From the NCBI GenBank assembly GCA_023249815.1, contig JAHFBX010000043.1, positions 1 through 12,769 of the forward strand: 12,769 nucleotides of DNA, in the 5' to 3' direction. Below are positions 6,396-12,769 of the stretch, piece by piece. Below the pieces are notes generated by a model. That model was not told the origin of the DNA. It worked only from the letters and a program-made list of their open reading frames with translations, and did not search any database. Each line of letters starts with the position of its first letter. Positions within the stretch are counted from its first letter, which is position 1. This DNA is from Candidatus Eiseniibacteriota bacterium (lineage in GTDB: Bacteria > Eisenbacteria > RBG-16-71-46). Made by a program: the position numbers and the translations under genes.

Positions 6396-8621
6396 TCAGT
6401 CCCGCTCGCGCATCCGCACGGGCGACGCCGCGAGCGAGTCGAGCGAGACGAAGCCGCGCGCGTCCACGCTCGCGAACTGCAGCACGCCGGTGGGGCAGGC
6501 GTGCACGCACGCCGAGCAGCGCACGCACTCGGGGTCCTGCATCGGCTCGCCGCGCTGCGCTGGGGTCATGACATCGATGCCCATGTGACACGCCTGCGTA
6601 CACTGGTTGCACGAGATGCACTTCGCCTTCTCGGACACGATGGCGAAGCGAGAGAACCGCGCGTAGATGTGGAGCAGCGCCGCGAGCGGGCAGAAGAACC
6701 GGCACCACGTGCGCCCCGAGAACCAGAAGTAGGTGCCGTAGCCGAGGATGCCGGCGAGCGTCACGTCCACGCCCCACTTCCAGCCGGACATCAGCGGCCC
6801 CTCGAGCCAGCCCGAGAACAGGTCGTCGCCGGGAATGCTCCACCCCACGATGCGCACGATGAGCAGCACGAACGCGAGCGCCAGCAGCGCCTGGCCCGCC
6901 ATGTTCAGCCGGTTCCAGCCGGGACCATGCGGCATCTTCTCGCGCTGGTCATCGCCCAGTGTTTCGGCGAGCGCGCCGCACGAGCAGATCCAGCCGCAAT
7001 AGAAGCCCTTGCCATAGGCGCGCACGCCGAGCGGCAGCAACACGAACGTCTGCAGCGCGCCGATGCCGATCCACGCCCACAGCGGCTGGTGCGTGAAGAT
7101 GTTGTAGACGTCGAGCGGCCACGCGAGGATGAACCCATACGCCCGCCAGTACTCGCGACCATGCCCGTACGACACCACCGGGAACAACGCGTCGGCGATC
7201 GGGGCGGGGATCCAGCCGTTCGCGCCCAGGAACGGCAGCACGACCTCGGGCAGCACGAACAGCGGCAGCACCTGGATGGCCATGAACGTCCACGTCTGCA
7301 CCGTCACGTACGGCGTCGCCCGCCGGCGGATGCGGCGGAGGCCGAACGTGACGATCACCAGGGAATAGGCGATCGTGTACCAGAACGACGGGCTCGAGCC
7401 GCTCACCGCGAGTGTGCCGAGCAGCGTGCGCGGCTCGGCGGCCTGCGCCGCGAAGCCGCCGCCGAGCGCCGCGAGCCGCGCGGGGACGTCGGTGGGGAAC
7501 CAGTGGTGGCGCTGCCAGAGCCCCGCGAACCAACCGCCGGATTTCCAGTCGTAGAGCCACACGCAGAAGAGCAGGAATAGCGCGAGCCCCCACCATTGCC
7601 GGGCGCCACGCTCGCCCGCGATGGCGACGCCCGAGCGGCGGAGGAACGCGAGCGGCGCCTCGCGGCCGATCAGCACGAACACGGCGTCGGCGGCGACGCG
7701 CTCGTTCCCGCCGCCCGTGGTAAGCAGCGTGACGTCGCTCGACGTGATCGCGCGCACCTTGGTCTCGAGGCGCGCGTCGATCCGGCCCGGGCCCTTGCCC
7801 GCGAGCGCCGTGACCCGCGCTCGCGTCTCGGGCCGCGGTCGCACGAGTTCCGCGCCGCGGTGCGCGAGCGTGACGATCGCACCCGACTCCGCCAATGCCA
7901 CCGCGCACTCGGTGGCTGAATCGCCTCCGCCCACGACCACGACGCGACGGCCCGCGAACGCCGTAGGATCGTGCAGTCGGTCGGAGACGTGGCCAAGCGT
8001 CTCGCCCGGCACGCCGAGCCGGCGGTGATCCCCGGCGCGGCCGATCGCCACCAGCACGCGGTGCGCGTGCACTGGCTCGCCCTGTTCGAACTCGACGCGC
8101 ATCCCGCCGCGCTCGCACACGACACGGTAGGCATGACCCTGCCGCACCTCGATGCCGTGCGATTGCGCTCGCAGCTCTTCGAGCAAGGGCTCCTTCACCC
8201 GGGCCGAGACGCGCAGCGCGCCGGCCGGCTCGAGCGAGCGCGGGTAGGTGAAGATGGGTTTCGCGACCGGGAACGCCGCGATGGTCGCCATCGGCTCCGC
8301 GGCGTCGAACACGACGGCTGTGAGTCCGAGCGACCGGGCCTCGAGCGCAGCGTTCAGTCCCGCGGGGCCAGCGCCCAGGATGATGAGGTCGAGCCGCGAG
8401 CGGTCGCGGTCGGCGGCGAGACCCTTGGCGATGGCACGGACCGCGCGTGCGCCGGAATCGATGGCGATCTTGAGCAGCGGCACGCCCGCCAGGTCCCCGG
8501 CGATGTGGAGCCCGGGCACGTTCGTGGCGCCGCCCGCGCGCACCACCGGCAGCGCTTCGATCGTTCCGGCGGGCCAGCGGAGGTGAAGCCAGGCGGCGTA
8601 GCGGCGGATGAGGTGAGTCAG
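6396..8621 (-). CDS. FAD/NAD(P)-binding oxidoreductase fused to a membrane 4Fe-4S polyferredoxin
   Basis: The 741-residue frame begins best at CTG 8621, just after GGGAGG (8631-8626). Starting at GTG 8546 would remove a segment (RRYAAWLHLRWPAGTIEALP) that I recall as conserved in relatives. Residues about 33-64 carry a 'TNVPGLHIAGDLAG' motif, normally the C-terminal FAD site of thioredoxin reductase-like proteins. The first Rossmann fold follows (GAGPAG, 83-88), then an NAD(P) fold (VVVVGGGDSATE, about 227-238). No redox CxxC is present between the folds, so it is not a thioredoxin reductase. After residue 343 come about six or seven membrane segments of NapH/NosR/CcoG type, with CGWICSCG (Cys542, 546, 548) and CRFFCP (Cys640, 644). 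Two ferredoxin clusters follow: Cys668, 671, 674, 678 and Cys699, 702, 705, 709. The likely role is electron transfer between NAD(P)H and a membrane redox partner, via FAD and two [4Fe-4S] centres. Partner and direction are unknown. Confidence 0.88.
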   Translation of the reverse strand: MTHLIRRYAAWLHLRWPAGTIEALPVVRAGGATNVPGLHIAGDLAGVPLLKIAIDSGARAVRAIAKGLAADRDRSRLDLIILGAGPAGLNAALEARSLGLTAVVFDAAEPMATIAAFPVAKPIFTYPRSLEPAGALRVSARVKEPLLEELRAQSHGIEVRQGHAYRVVCERGGMRVEFEQGEPVHAHRVLVAIGRAGDHRRLGVPGETLGHVSDRLHDPTAFAGRRVVVVGGGDSATECAVALAESGAIVTLAHRGAELVRPRPETRARVTALAGKGPGRIDARLETKVRAITSSDVTLLTTGGGNERVAADAVFVLIGREAPLAFLRRSGVAIAGERGARQWWGLALFLLFCVWLYDWKSGGWFAGLWQRHHWFPTDVPARLAALGGGFAAQAAEPRTLLGTLAVSGSSPSFWYTIAYSLVIVTFGLRRIRRRATPYVTVQTWTFMAIQVLPLFVLPEVVLPFLGANGWIPAPIADALFPVVSYGHGREYWRAYGFILAWPLDVYNIFTHQPLWAWIGIGALQTFVLLPLGVRAYGKGFYCGWICSCGALAETLGDDQREKMPHGPGWNRLNMAGQALLALAFVLLIVRIVGWSIPGDDLFSGWLEGPLMSGWKWGVDVTLAGILGYGTYFWFSGRTWCRFFCPLAALLHIYARFSRFAIVSEKAKCISCNQCTQACHMGIDVMTPAQRGEPMQDPECVRCSACVHACPTGVLQFASVDARGFVSLDSLAASPVRMRERD

Positions 8622-8625
8622 TGAG

Positions 8626-8651
8626 CCTCCCGTGAGAGGATGCCGAGCCTA
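8626..8651 (-). promoter_or_regulatory. -10 element and ribosome-binding site that decide the flavoprotein start
   Basis: On the minus strand TAGGCT (8651-8646) fits TAnnnT and would start transcription near 8639. GGGAGG (8631-8626) then lies four bases before CTG 8621. No convincing -35 is seen. The spacing supports translation from 8621 rather than from GTG 8546, which has no ribosome-binding site. Confidence 0.4.
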
Positions 8652-8714
8652 CACCGTGACCGCGCCGCGGTCGTTCGCGACGCCCCCCGACCCCGACCCG
8701 AGCCGACTCCTCGC

Positions 8715-9584
8715 ATGTCGCCTCCGCGCACGTCCCGCCGCACGAAGCCGGCGGACTACCTGCAGCCGCTCGTCGCCGCACTCGGCGACCCCGCCGTGCT
8801 CGCGGGCATGCGCGTGGCCGAACTGCAACCCGTCGCCTACCAGCTCGCGCTTTACTTCGGGCTTCGCCGTGAGCCCGCCATCGCCGCCGCCCTCGCCGGT
8901 GTGTACGAACGACTGCGCCGGGATGGGACCGAGGAGTCGCGCCGCACGCTGGTGGAGGAGCTGGCGGCCGCCGTCCGCGGGGGCGCCAGCTCCGTGCTGG
9001 CACTCCTGCCAGTGCTCCAGCACGAGCGCAACGCCCGCCTCGTGCGCGACGCGGCGTTCACGTTCGCCACGCGCATGCCGGCGGCGGACGGCGACGCGCT
9101 CGCGGGGCCGCGCGCGGTTCGCGCGCTGCTGGACCACACCGAGGCGGCGGCCGTGCGCGCCGGTCTGCTCGCCGCGCTCCTGGCACTCGGCGACCGGCGG
9201 ATCGCGCCGCTCGTGGACGGCACGTGGCGGCTGCTGGACGCGGACGGCCGCAATGCGCTGCTCGGCATCCCTCGCGAGCACGCCACGCTGCTCGAGGTCG
9301 ACTGGCTGTTCGGCTGGCTCGAGGATGTGGATCCGGCGGGGTTCGACGCCGTTGCACGGTCGCTCGCCGGGCTCGCGGAAGCGAGCCGCGGCCGGCTGCT
9401 CGACTTCGAGCGCGAGCTACCCGCGACGGGCGACCGCGAGACGGTCAACGTGCTCTCGGAGTGGTCCGCGATCGAAGCGGGGGAGCGGCTGGCGCCGCGG
9501 GTCCGCGACCTCGAGCGGCGCGTGTCGAATGGCGACGACCTGCGCGTCGTGCACCGCGCGTGGTGCATTCCGGACGCGTTCTGA
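8715..9584 (+). CDS. Helical, HEAT-like hypothetical protein
   Basis: The protein has 289 residues from ATG 8715 (MSPPRTSRRTKPADYLQPL). The frame also has an ATG at 8640, but the added residues are Arg/Pro-rich and would overlap the promoter of the divergent flavoprotein gene. Neither start has a clear ribosome-binding site. There is no signal peptide or membrane segment. From about residue 15 the chain is a series of Leu/Ala-rich amphipathic helices of 15-20 residues, for example VAELQPVAYQLALYFG, TLVEELAAAVRG, ASSVLALLPVLQ and RAGLLAALLALGD. This is the look of a HEAT or armadillo-type solenoid, which usually mediates protein contacts. I recognise no specific family and no catalytic motif. 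It is divergent from the flavoprotein gene and convergent with the EamA transporter, 47 bases apart. Confidence 0.72.
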   Translation: MSPPRTSRRTKPADYLQPLVAALGDPAVLAGMRVAELQPVAYQLALYFGLRREPAIAAALAGVYERLRRDGTEESRRTLVEELAAAVRGGASSVLALLPVLQHERNARLVRDAAFTFATRMPAADGDALAGPRAVRALLDHTEAAAVRAGLLAALLALGDRRIAPLVDGTWRLLDADGRNALLGIPREHATLLEVDWLFGWLEDVDPAGFDAVARSLAGLAEASRGRLLDFERELPATGDRETVNVLSEWSAIEAGERLAPRVRDLERRVSNGDDLRVVHRAWCIPDAF

Positions 9585-9631
9585 TCGCACGGCGTCGCGC
9601 GCACGCCTGGAGCGCGGCCCCGCAAGCCCGA

Positions 9632-10519
9632 TCAGCGCCGCGCGCGTTCGGCGCCGAAGATACCCGTCGCCACCGCGCCGAGGATGACGAGCGCGCCCAC
9701 GAGTGCCGCCGGGCTCGGGTGTTCGTGGCGGAAGGTCGCGCCGAGCGCCAGCGCCGCCACGGGCACGATCACGGCGATGAAGCTCGTACGGGTCACGGGC
9801 CAGCGCTGCAGGAGCCACGCGAACGCGGCGAAAGCGCCGAGTGAGCCGGCGGTCGCGAGATAGAGGATGGGGATCCACGAGCCGCCCGTCGGCCACGCCT
9901 GCGTCTCGCCCAGCAGCCGGCTCGCGACCACGCACATCAGGCCGCCCACGCCATGCGCCCAGGCGTTCATCGCGAACGGGTGCGCACCCGGGGCGCGCTT
10001 CAACAACACGCCGGCCAACGCGGCGGTGGTCGCCGCCAGCCACACGGCGAACAACCGGGACGGCTCGTGCGAACCCGCGAGACTCGAGGAGAAGAGCAGC
10101 GCCACGCCAGCGATCGCGACCAGCGAAGCCAGCACCGTGCGCGGGCGCAGCGGCTCGAGACCCGCGAGGCGCGCAAAGATCGCGGTGCTGAGCGGGATGG
10201 TCGCGAACAGCACCGCCGCGATGCCGCTCGGAACGCGCGCTTCGCCCCAGTAGAGGAGCGGCAGGCTGATGCCGAAGTCCACGACTCCGAACGCGAGCGA
10301 GGCGCGGAGTTGGGCCCCCCTCGGCCACGGCGCGCGCAGGATCCGCGTGAGCGCGGCGAACAGCACGGAGGCGAGCAGCAGCCGCACCGCCGCGCCCCAC
10401 ACGGGCGGGACCGTGTCGTTCGAGAGGCGGATGAACAGGAACGTGCTGCCCCAGACCGTGCAGCACAACCCGAATGCCAGCCAGGGAGCGGCGCCGCGCG
10501 CGCGCGGAGCCTCGCTCAC
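9632..10519 (-). CDS. EamA/DMT-family membrane transporter
   Basis: The start is GTG 10519-10517, which overlaps the TGA (10518-10516) of the DUF2087 gene as GTGA, so translation is probably coupled; no separate ribosome-binding site is seen. The 295-residue protein has about ten hydrophobic segments and two EamA halves (roughly residues 10-140 and 155-290), the normal size and layout of the drug/metabolite transporter superfamily. The motif WLAFGLCCTVWGSTFLFIR in the first helix and SGIAAVLFATIPLSTAIFA in the fourth are typical of the family. It should sit in the cytoplasmic membrane and move a small metabolite, often an amino acid or nucleoside, in or out. The substrate cannot be read from sequence. 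The in-frame extension to 10777 shadows the DUF2087 gene and is rejected. Confidence 0.9.
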   Translation of the reverse strand: MSEAPRARGAAPWLAFGLCCTVWGSTFLFIRLSNDTVPPVWGAAVRLLLASVLFAALTRILRAPWPRGAQLRASLAFGVVDFGISLPLLYWGEARVPSGIAAVLFATIPLSTAIFARLAGLEPLRPRTVLASLVAIAGVALLFSSSLAGSHEPSRLFAVWLAATTAALAGVLLKRAPGAHPFAMNAWAHGVGGLMCVVASRLLGETQAWPTGGSWIPILYLATAGSLGAFAAFAWLLQRWPVTRTSFIAVIVPVAALALGATFRHEHPSPAALVGALVILGAVATGIFGAERARR

Positions 10520-10842
10520 GCGGCGGGGTCGGTGGGCTTCAGTTCGCGCTCGATGGCGCTGTCCGAGTCGGGGCGCAGCCGGTAGCGCGACCCGTCCGAC
10601 TCGCGCGCCATGAAGCCCCAGTCCACGAGGCAGCGCCGCAGCAGCGCCCAGTCCGCGAACGTGTGGCCGTCCATGACCGCCTCGTTCACCTCGCGTTCCG
10701 CGTACTCGCGGCCGCGCGCGAAACGCCGCGCGAGCAGCGCGACCGCCATGCGCTGCACCTTGTAGCGCGACGGCCACTGTCGCAGTCGTCCGGCTTCGTC
10801 GAGGAACGGCCGGAGCTCGCGGGGTAGGGTGCTCGGATCCAT
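10516..10842 (-). CDS. DUF2087 domain protein
   Basis: ATG 10842 gives 108 residues beginning MDPSTLPRELRPFL. A GTG at 10851 is in frame but lies inside the proposed -10 element, so ATG 10842 is preferred. The DUF2087 signature is clear: QRMAVALLARRFARGREY (30-47), YAEREVN (47-53), LLRRCLVDWGFMAR (67-80) and DGSRYR (83-88). The domain is a small helical, winged-helix-like fold found alone or after DNA-binding regulators. A nucleic-acid role is suspected but unproven. It is the first gene of a two-gene operon with the EamA transporter, so it may regulate the transporter; that is inference. Confidence 0.88.
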   Translation of the reverse strand: MDPSTLPRELRPFLDEAGRLRQWPSRYKVQRMAVALLARRFARGREYAEREVNEAVMDGHTFADWALLRRCLVDWGFMARESDGSRYRLRPDSDSAIERELKPTDPAA

Positions 10843-10849
10843 GGCGTTC

Positions 10850-10879
10850 ACGCTAGCAGAACGCAGCCCCGGATGTCTG
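10850..10879 (-). promoter_or_regulatory. Extended -10 promoter, probably giving a leaderless mRNA
   Basis: On the minus strand CAGACA (10879-10874, four of six consensus bases) is followed after 18 bases by TAGCGT (10855-10850), preceded by TGC to form TGCTAGCGT. Only seven bases separate the -10 from ATG 10842, so transcription would begin at or next to the start codon. No Shine-Dalgarno sequence exists upstream of that ATG, in line with a leaderless message. Confidence 0.5.
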
Positions 10880-10943
10880 GCCGCGCCGAGCGGGCCTGAG
10901 GTAACCTGTTCACTTCCACCTTAGCCCCCTGCCCGGAGTGCCC

Positions 10944-12769
10944 ATGCGCGAAGAAGACCTGCTGCGTTTTCGCTGGATCGCCGACCCCTGCATCTCGCCC
11001 GATGGCAGCCGGATCGCGTTCACGCTCGTACGCGTGGACGCCGAGGAGGACGAGTACCGCACGGACCTGTGGCTCGCCGACGTGCCGGCGCCGGGGTCCG
11101 CGGCCGCGGCGCCGCGCGCGCTCACGTTCGACGGGCGTTCGTCGCAGCCGCGCTGGTCGCCGGAGGCGTCGCAGCTCGCGTTCGTGCGCAAGGCCGAGTC
11201 GGCAAAGGTGACCCAGCTCCACGTGCTGCCGCTCGAGGGCGGCGAGGCGCGCGCGCTCACCAAGCTCGAGAAGGGCGCGCATTCGCCGGCGTGGTCCCCG
11301 GACGGCAAGCGGCTCGCGTTCCTCTCGGGGCACGACCCGGCGCGTGACACGCCCGAGAAGAAGCCTCCCAAGAACGAGCCCGCGCGCATCGTGACACGCG
11401 CCGAGTTCCGCTGGAACAACGAGGGCTTCACCGACTTCGAGCACCTGGACCACGTCTGGGTGACGGCGCTCGACGGCGGCGAGCCGAAGCGGCTCACGTG
11501 CGGGGACCACTACAAGGAAACGTCGCCGGCGTGGTCACAGGACGGCCGGCACATCCTGTTCGGCACCGATCGACGTGACCATCCGTGGTTCGCGAAGCCG
11601 GCCGAGGACAGCGACGTTCGCGCGGTGTCCCCGGACCTCGCCGAACCCACCGAGGGCGAGGCGATGCAGCTCGTGGCCGACATCGCCGGCCCCATCGGAG
11701 CGTTCGCCGCAGGTGCTGGCGGACGCCTCGTCGCCGTGGGAGGCATCCGCTCGCTGACGCCCAACACGTATGAGGCCGAGGACCTGCTGCTGTTCGAGGG
11801 GGAGTGGCCGCAACAGACGCCGCGCGTGCTCACCGAGGGAATGGACCTCCACGTCGGCGAAGCGATCAACTCCGACCAGCACCCGCCGCGAGGCGGCGGC
11901 GCGATGCCGCTCGGGTTCACCGCCGACGCACGCGGCGCCGTGTTCGTGCACACCCGCCGCGGCGTGGGCCACCTGGCGCTCATGGACCTCGCTTCGGGCC
12001 GCGTCGAGGAGCTGACCGGCGCGGACCACGAGGTCATCGCGGGCTCGGTGTCCGCGGACGGGCGAAGCGTCGCGCTCACGCTCGGCTCGCACGGTTCGCC
12101 CGGGGAGTTGGCGGTCTACGATCTCGAGAGTCGGCGGCTCACTCGGATCTGGGATCCGAATCAGGAATGGCTGGCGGAGCAGCCGCTCGGCGTTGTCGAG
12201 GAGATCGAGTACCCATCCGCGGACGGCACGCGCATCCAGGGCTGGATCGTGAAGCCGCCGGACTTCGACCCGAAGCAGAAGTACCCGCTGATCCTCGAGA
12301 TCCACGGCGGCCCGCACACCGCGTACGGCGTGGGGTTCTTCCACGAGTTCCGCGTGCTGGCGGCCGCAGGCTACGTTGTGCTTTACACAAACCCTCGCGG
12401 CAGTACGAGTTACGGCCAAAAGTTCGCGGACTGCATTCAGTACCGATTCCCCGGCGAGGACTTTCGCGACCTGATGGCCGGCGTGGACTTCGTGATCGCG
12501 AAAGGCTACGTGGACGAGTCACGCTTGGGAGTCACGGGCGGAAGCGGCGGCGGTCTACTCACGAACTGGATCGTCACCCACACCGACCGCTTCGCCGCGG
12601 CCATCACCCAGCGCTGCGTTTCGGACTGGGCGAGCATGTTCTTCTCGAGCGACTTCGCGATGTTCCAGCCGTTCTGGTTCCGCGGCGCGCCGTGGGAGCA
12701 TCCGCAGGATTTCGCCGAACGCTCGCCGATGAGCCTGCTGCCGCGCGTCAACACGCCGCTCATGGTGGT
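10944..12769 (+). CDS. S9 family serine peptidase (acylaminoacyl-peptidase/oligopeptidase type), 3' end missing
   Basis: ATG 10944 follows GGAG (10935-10938) with a five-base spacer. The frame stays open to the edge, giving 608 residues so far. There is no signal peptide (MREEDLLRFRWIADPCISP), so it is cytoplasmic. Residues about 10-395 form a TolB/WD-like beta-propeller, with repeats such as SPAWSPDGKRLAFLSG and SPAWSQDGRHILFGTD. The alpha/beta-hydrolase domain starts at about residue 415: LILEIHGGPHTAYG gives the HGGP oxyanion motif, and VTGGSGGGLLTNW gives the nucleophile Ser534 in GxSxG. TNPRGSTSYG is also typical of the family. The catalytic Asp and His lie beyond the window. Such enzymes cleave short peptides, some removing acylated N-terminal residues. 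A possible -10 (TAACCT, 10902-10907) lies upstream without a clear -35. The gene is divergent from the DUF2087 gene. Confidence 0.93.
   Translation, partial: MREEDLLRFRWIADPCISPDGSRIAFTLVRVDAEEDEYRTDLWLADVPAPGSAAAAPRALTFDGRSSQPRWSPEASQLAFVRKAESAKVTQLHVLPLEGGEARALTKLEKGAHSPAWSPDGKRLAFLSGHDPARDTPEKKPPKNEPARIVTRAEFRWNNEGFTDFEHLDHVWVTALDGGEPKRLTCGDHYKETSPAWSQDGRHILFGTDRRDHPWFAKPAEDSDVRAVSPDLAEPTEGEAMQLVADIAGPIGAFAAGAGGRLVAVGGIRSLTPNTYEAEDLLLFEGEWPQQTPRVLTEGMDLHVGEAINSDQHPPRGGGAMPLGFTADARGAVFVHTRRGVGHLALMDLASGRVEELTGADHEVIAGSVSADGRSVALTLGSHGSPGELAVYDLESRRLTRIWDPNQEWLAEQPLGVVEEIEYPSADGTRIQGWIVKPPDFDPKQKYPLILEIHGGPHTAYGVGFFHEFRVLAAAGYVVLYTNPRGSTSYGQKFADCIQYRFPGEDFRDLMAGVDFVIAKGYVDESRLGVTGGSGGGLLTNWIVTHTDRFAAAITQRCVSDWASMFFSSDFAMFQPFWFRGAPWEHPQDFAERSPMSLLPRVNTPLMV

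Noticed and set aside
6342..7580. A 412-codon plus-strand frame opposite the flavoprotein gene
   Set aside because: The composition is of the shadow type (Arg/His/Glu-rich) with no domain; the minus strand encodes the real gene.
6949..9003. A 684-codon minus-strand frame overlapping the flavoprotein gene
   Set aside because: It is composed mainly of Arg, Pro, Ala and Gly, and overlaps the frame that carries all FAD and Fe-S motifs.
9582..9634. Inverted repeat TGATCG/CGATCA spanning the gap between the HEAT-like and EamA genes
   Set aside because: The arms are only six bases, more than 40 bases apart, and contain the two TGA stop codons, so the symmetry arises largely from the convergent stops.
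10848..11510. Minus-strand frame of 220 codons opposite the S9 peptidase start
   Set aside because: No domain or ribosome-binding site. The plus strand has a continuous peptidase frame with propeller repeats and catalytic motifs.

Overview
The window is uniformly GC-rich bacterial DNA with tightly packed genes on both strands and very high GC at third codon positions. The mix of genes is typical of uncultivated high-GC lineages such as Candidatus Eisenbacteria or the Gemmatimonadota: a DUF6982-like protein, a large secreted BNR/Asp-box protein with a FlgD-like C-terminal segment, an S9 peptidase, and a flavoprotein fused to a membrane polyferredoxin. That placement rests on remembered family distribution and is only a suggestion. 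I see no tRNA, rRNA, CRISPR array, insertion sequence, phage gene or clear sign of recent transfer.

Layout. Positions 2-274 hold the 3' end of a cytochrome c-type gene that carries an in-frame TAG at 62-64. A 32-residue, extremely basic protein follows (375-473). It is convergent with a DUF6982-like gene on the minus strand (550-1149), and the two share a palindromic terminator. Divergent from that gene is a lipoprotein FKBP prolyl isomerase (1337-1840), then an unrecognised protein that looks like two similar domains (1914-2933). Next comes a secreted 907-residue BNR-repeat protein (3095-5818). A cold-shock protein gene (6097-6297) has a long structured leader. It converges on a minus-strand gene for a 741-residue flavoprotein/polyferredoxin fusion (6396-8621), again with a shared hairpin terminator. 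Divergent from the fusion is a helical, HEAT-like hypothetical protein (8715-9584). This converges on a two-gene minus-strand operon: a DUF2087 protein (10516-10842) followed, through a GTGA overlap, by an EamA/DMT transporter (9632-10519). A cytoplasmic S9 peptidase (10944 onward) runs off the right edge.

The genes do not form one obvious pathway. They read as separate small transcription units: secreted or envelope proteins (FKBP lipoprotein, BNR protein), redox proteins (cytochrome c, flavoprotein/polyferredoxin) and housekeeping or stress genes (cold shock, peptidase, transporter). The observations I rate highest are four. The flavoprotein's C-terminal FAD motif lies ahead of its GxGxxG fold, as in a circular permutation. 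The same gene has an apparent CTG start. The cytochrome gene has an in-frame stop. The cold-shock gene has a leader with two mutually exclusive hairpins, one of which resembles a terminator.
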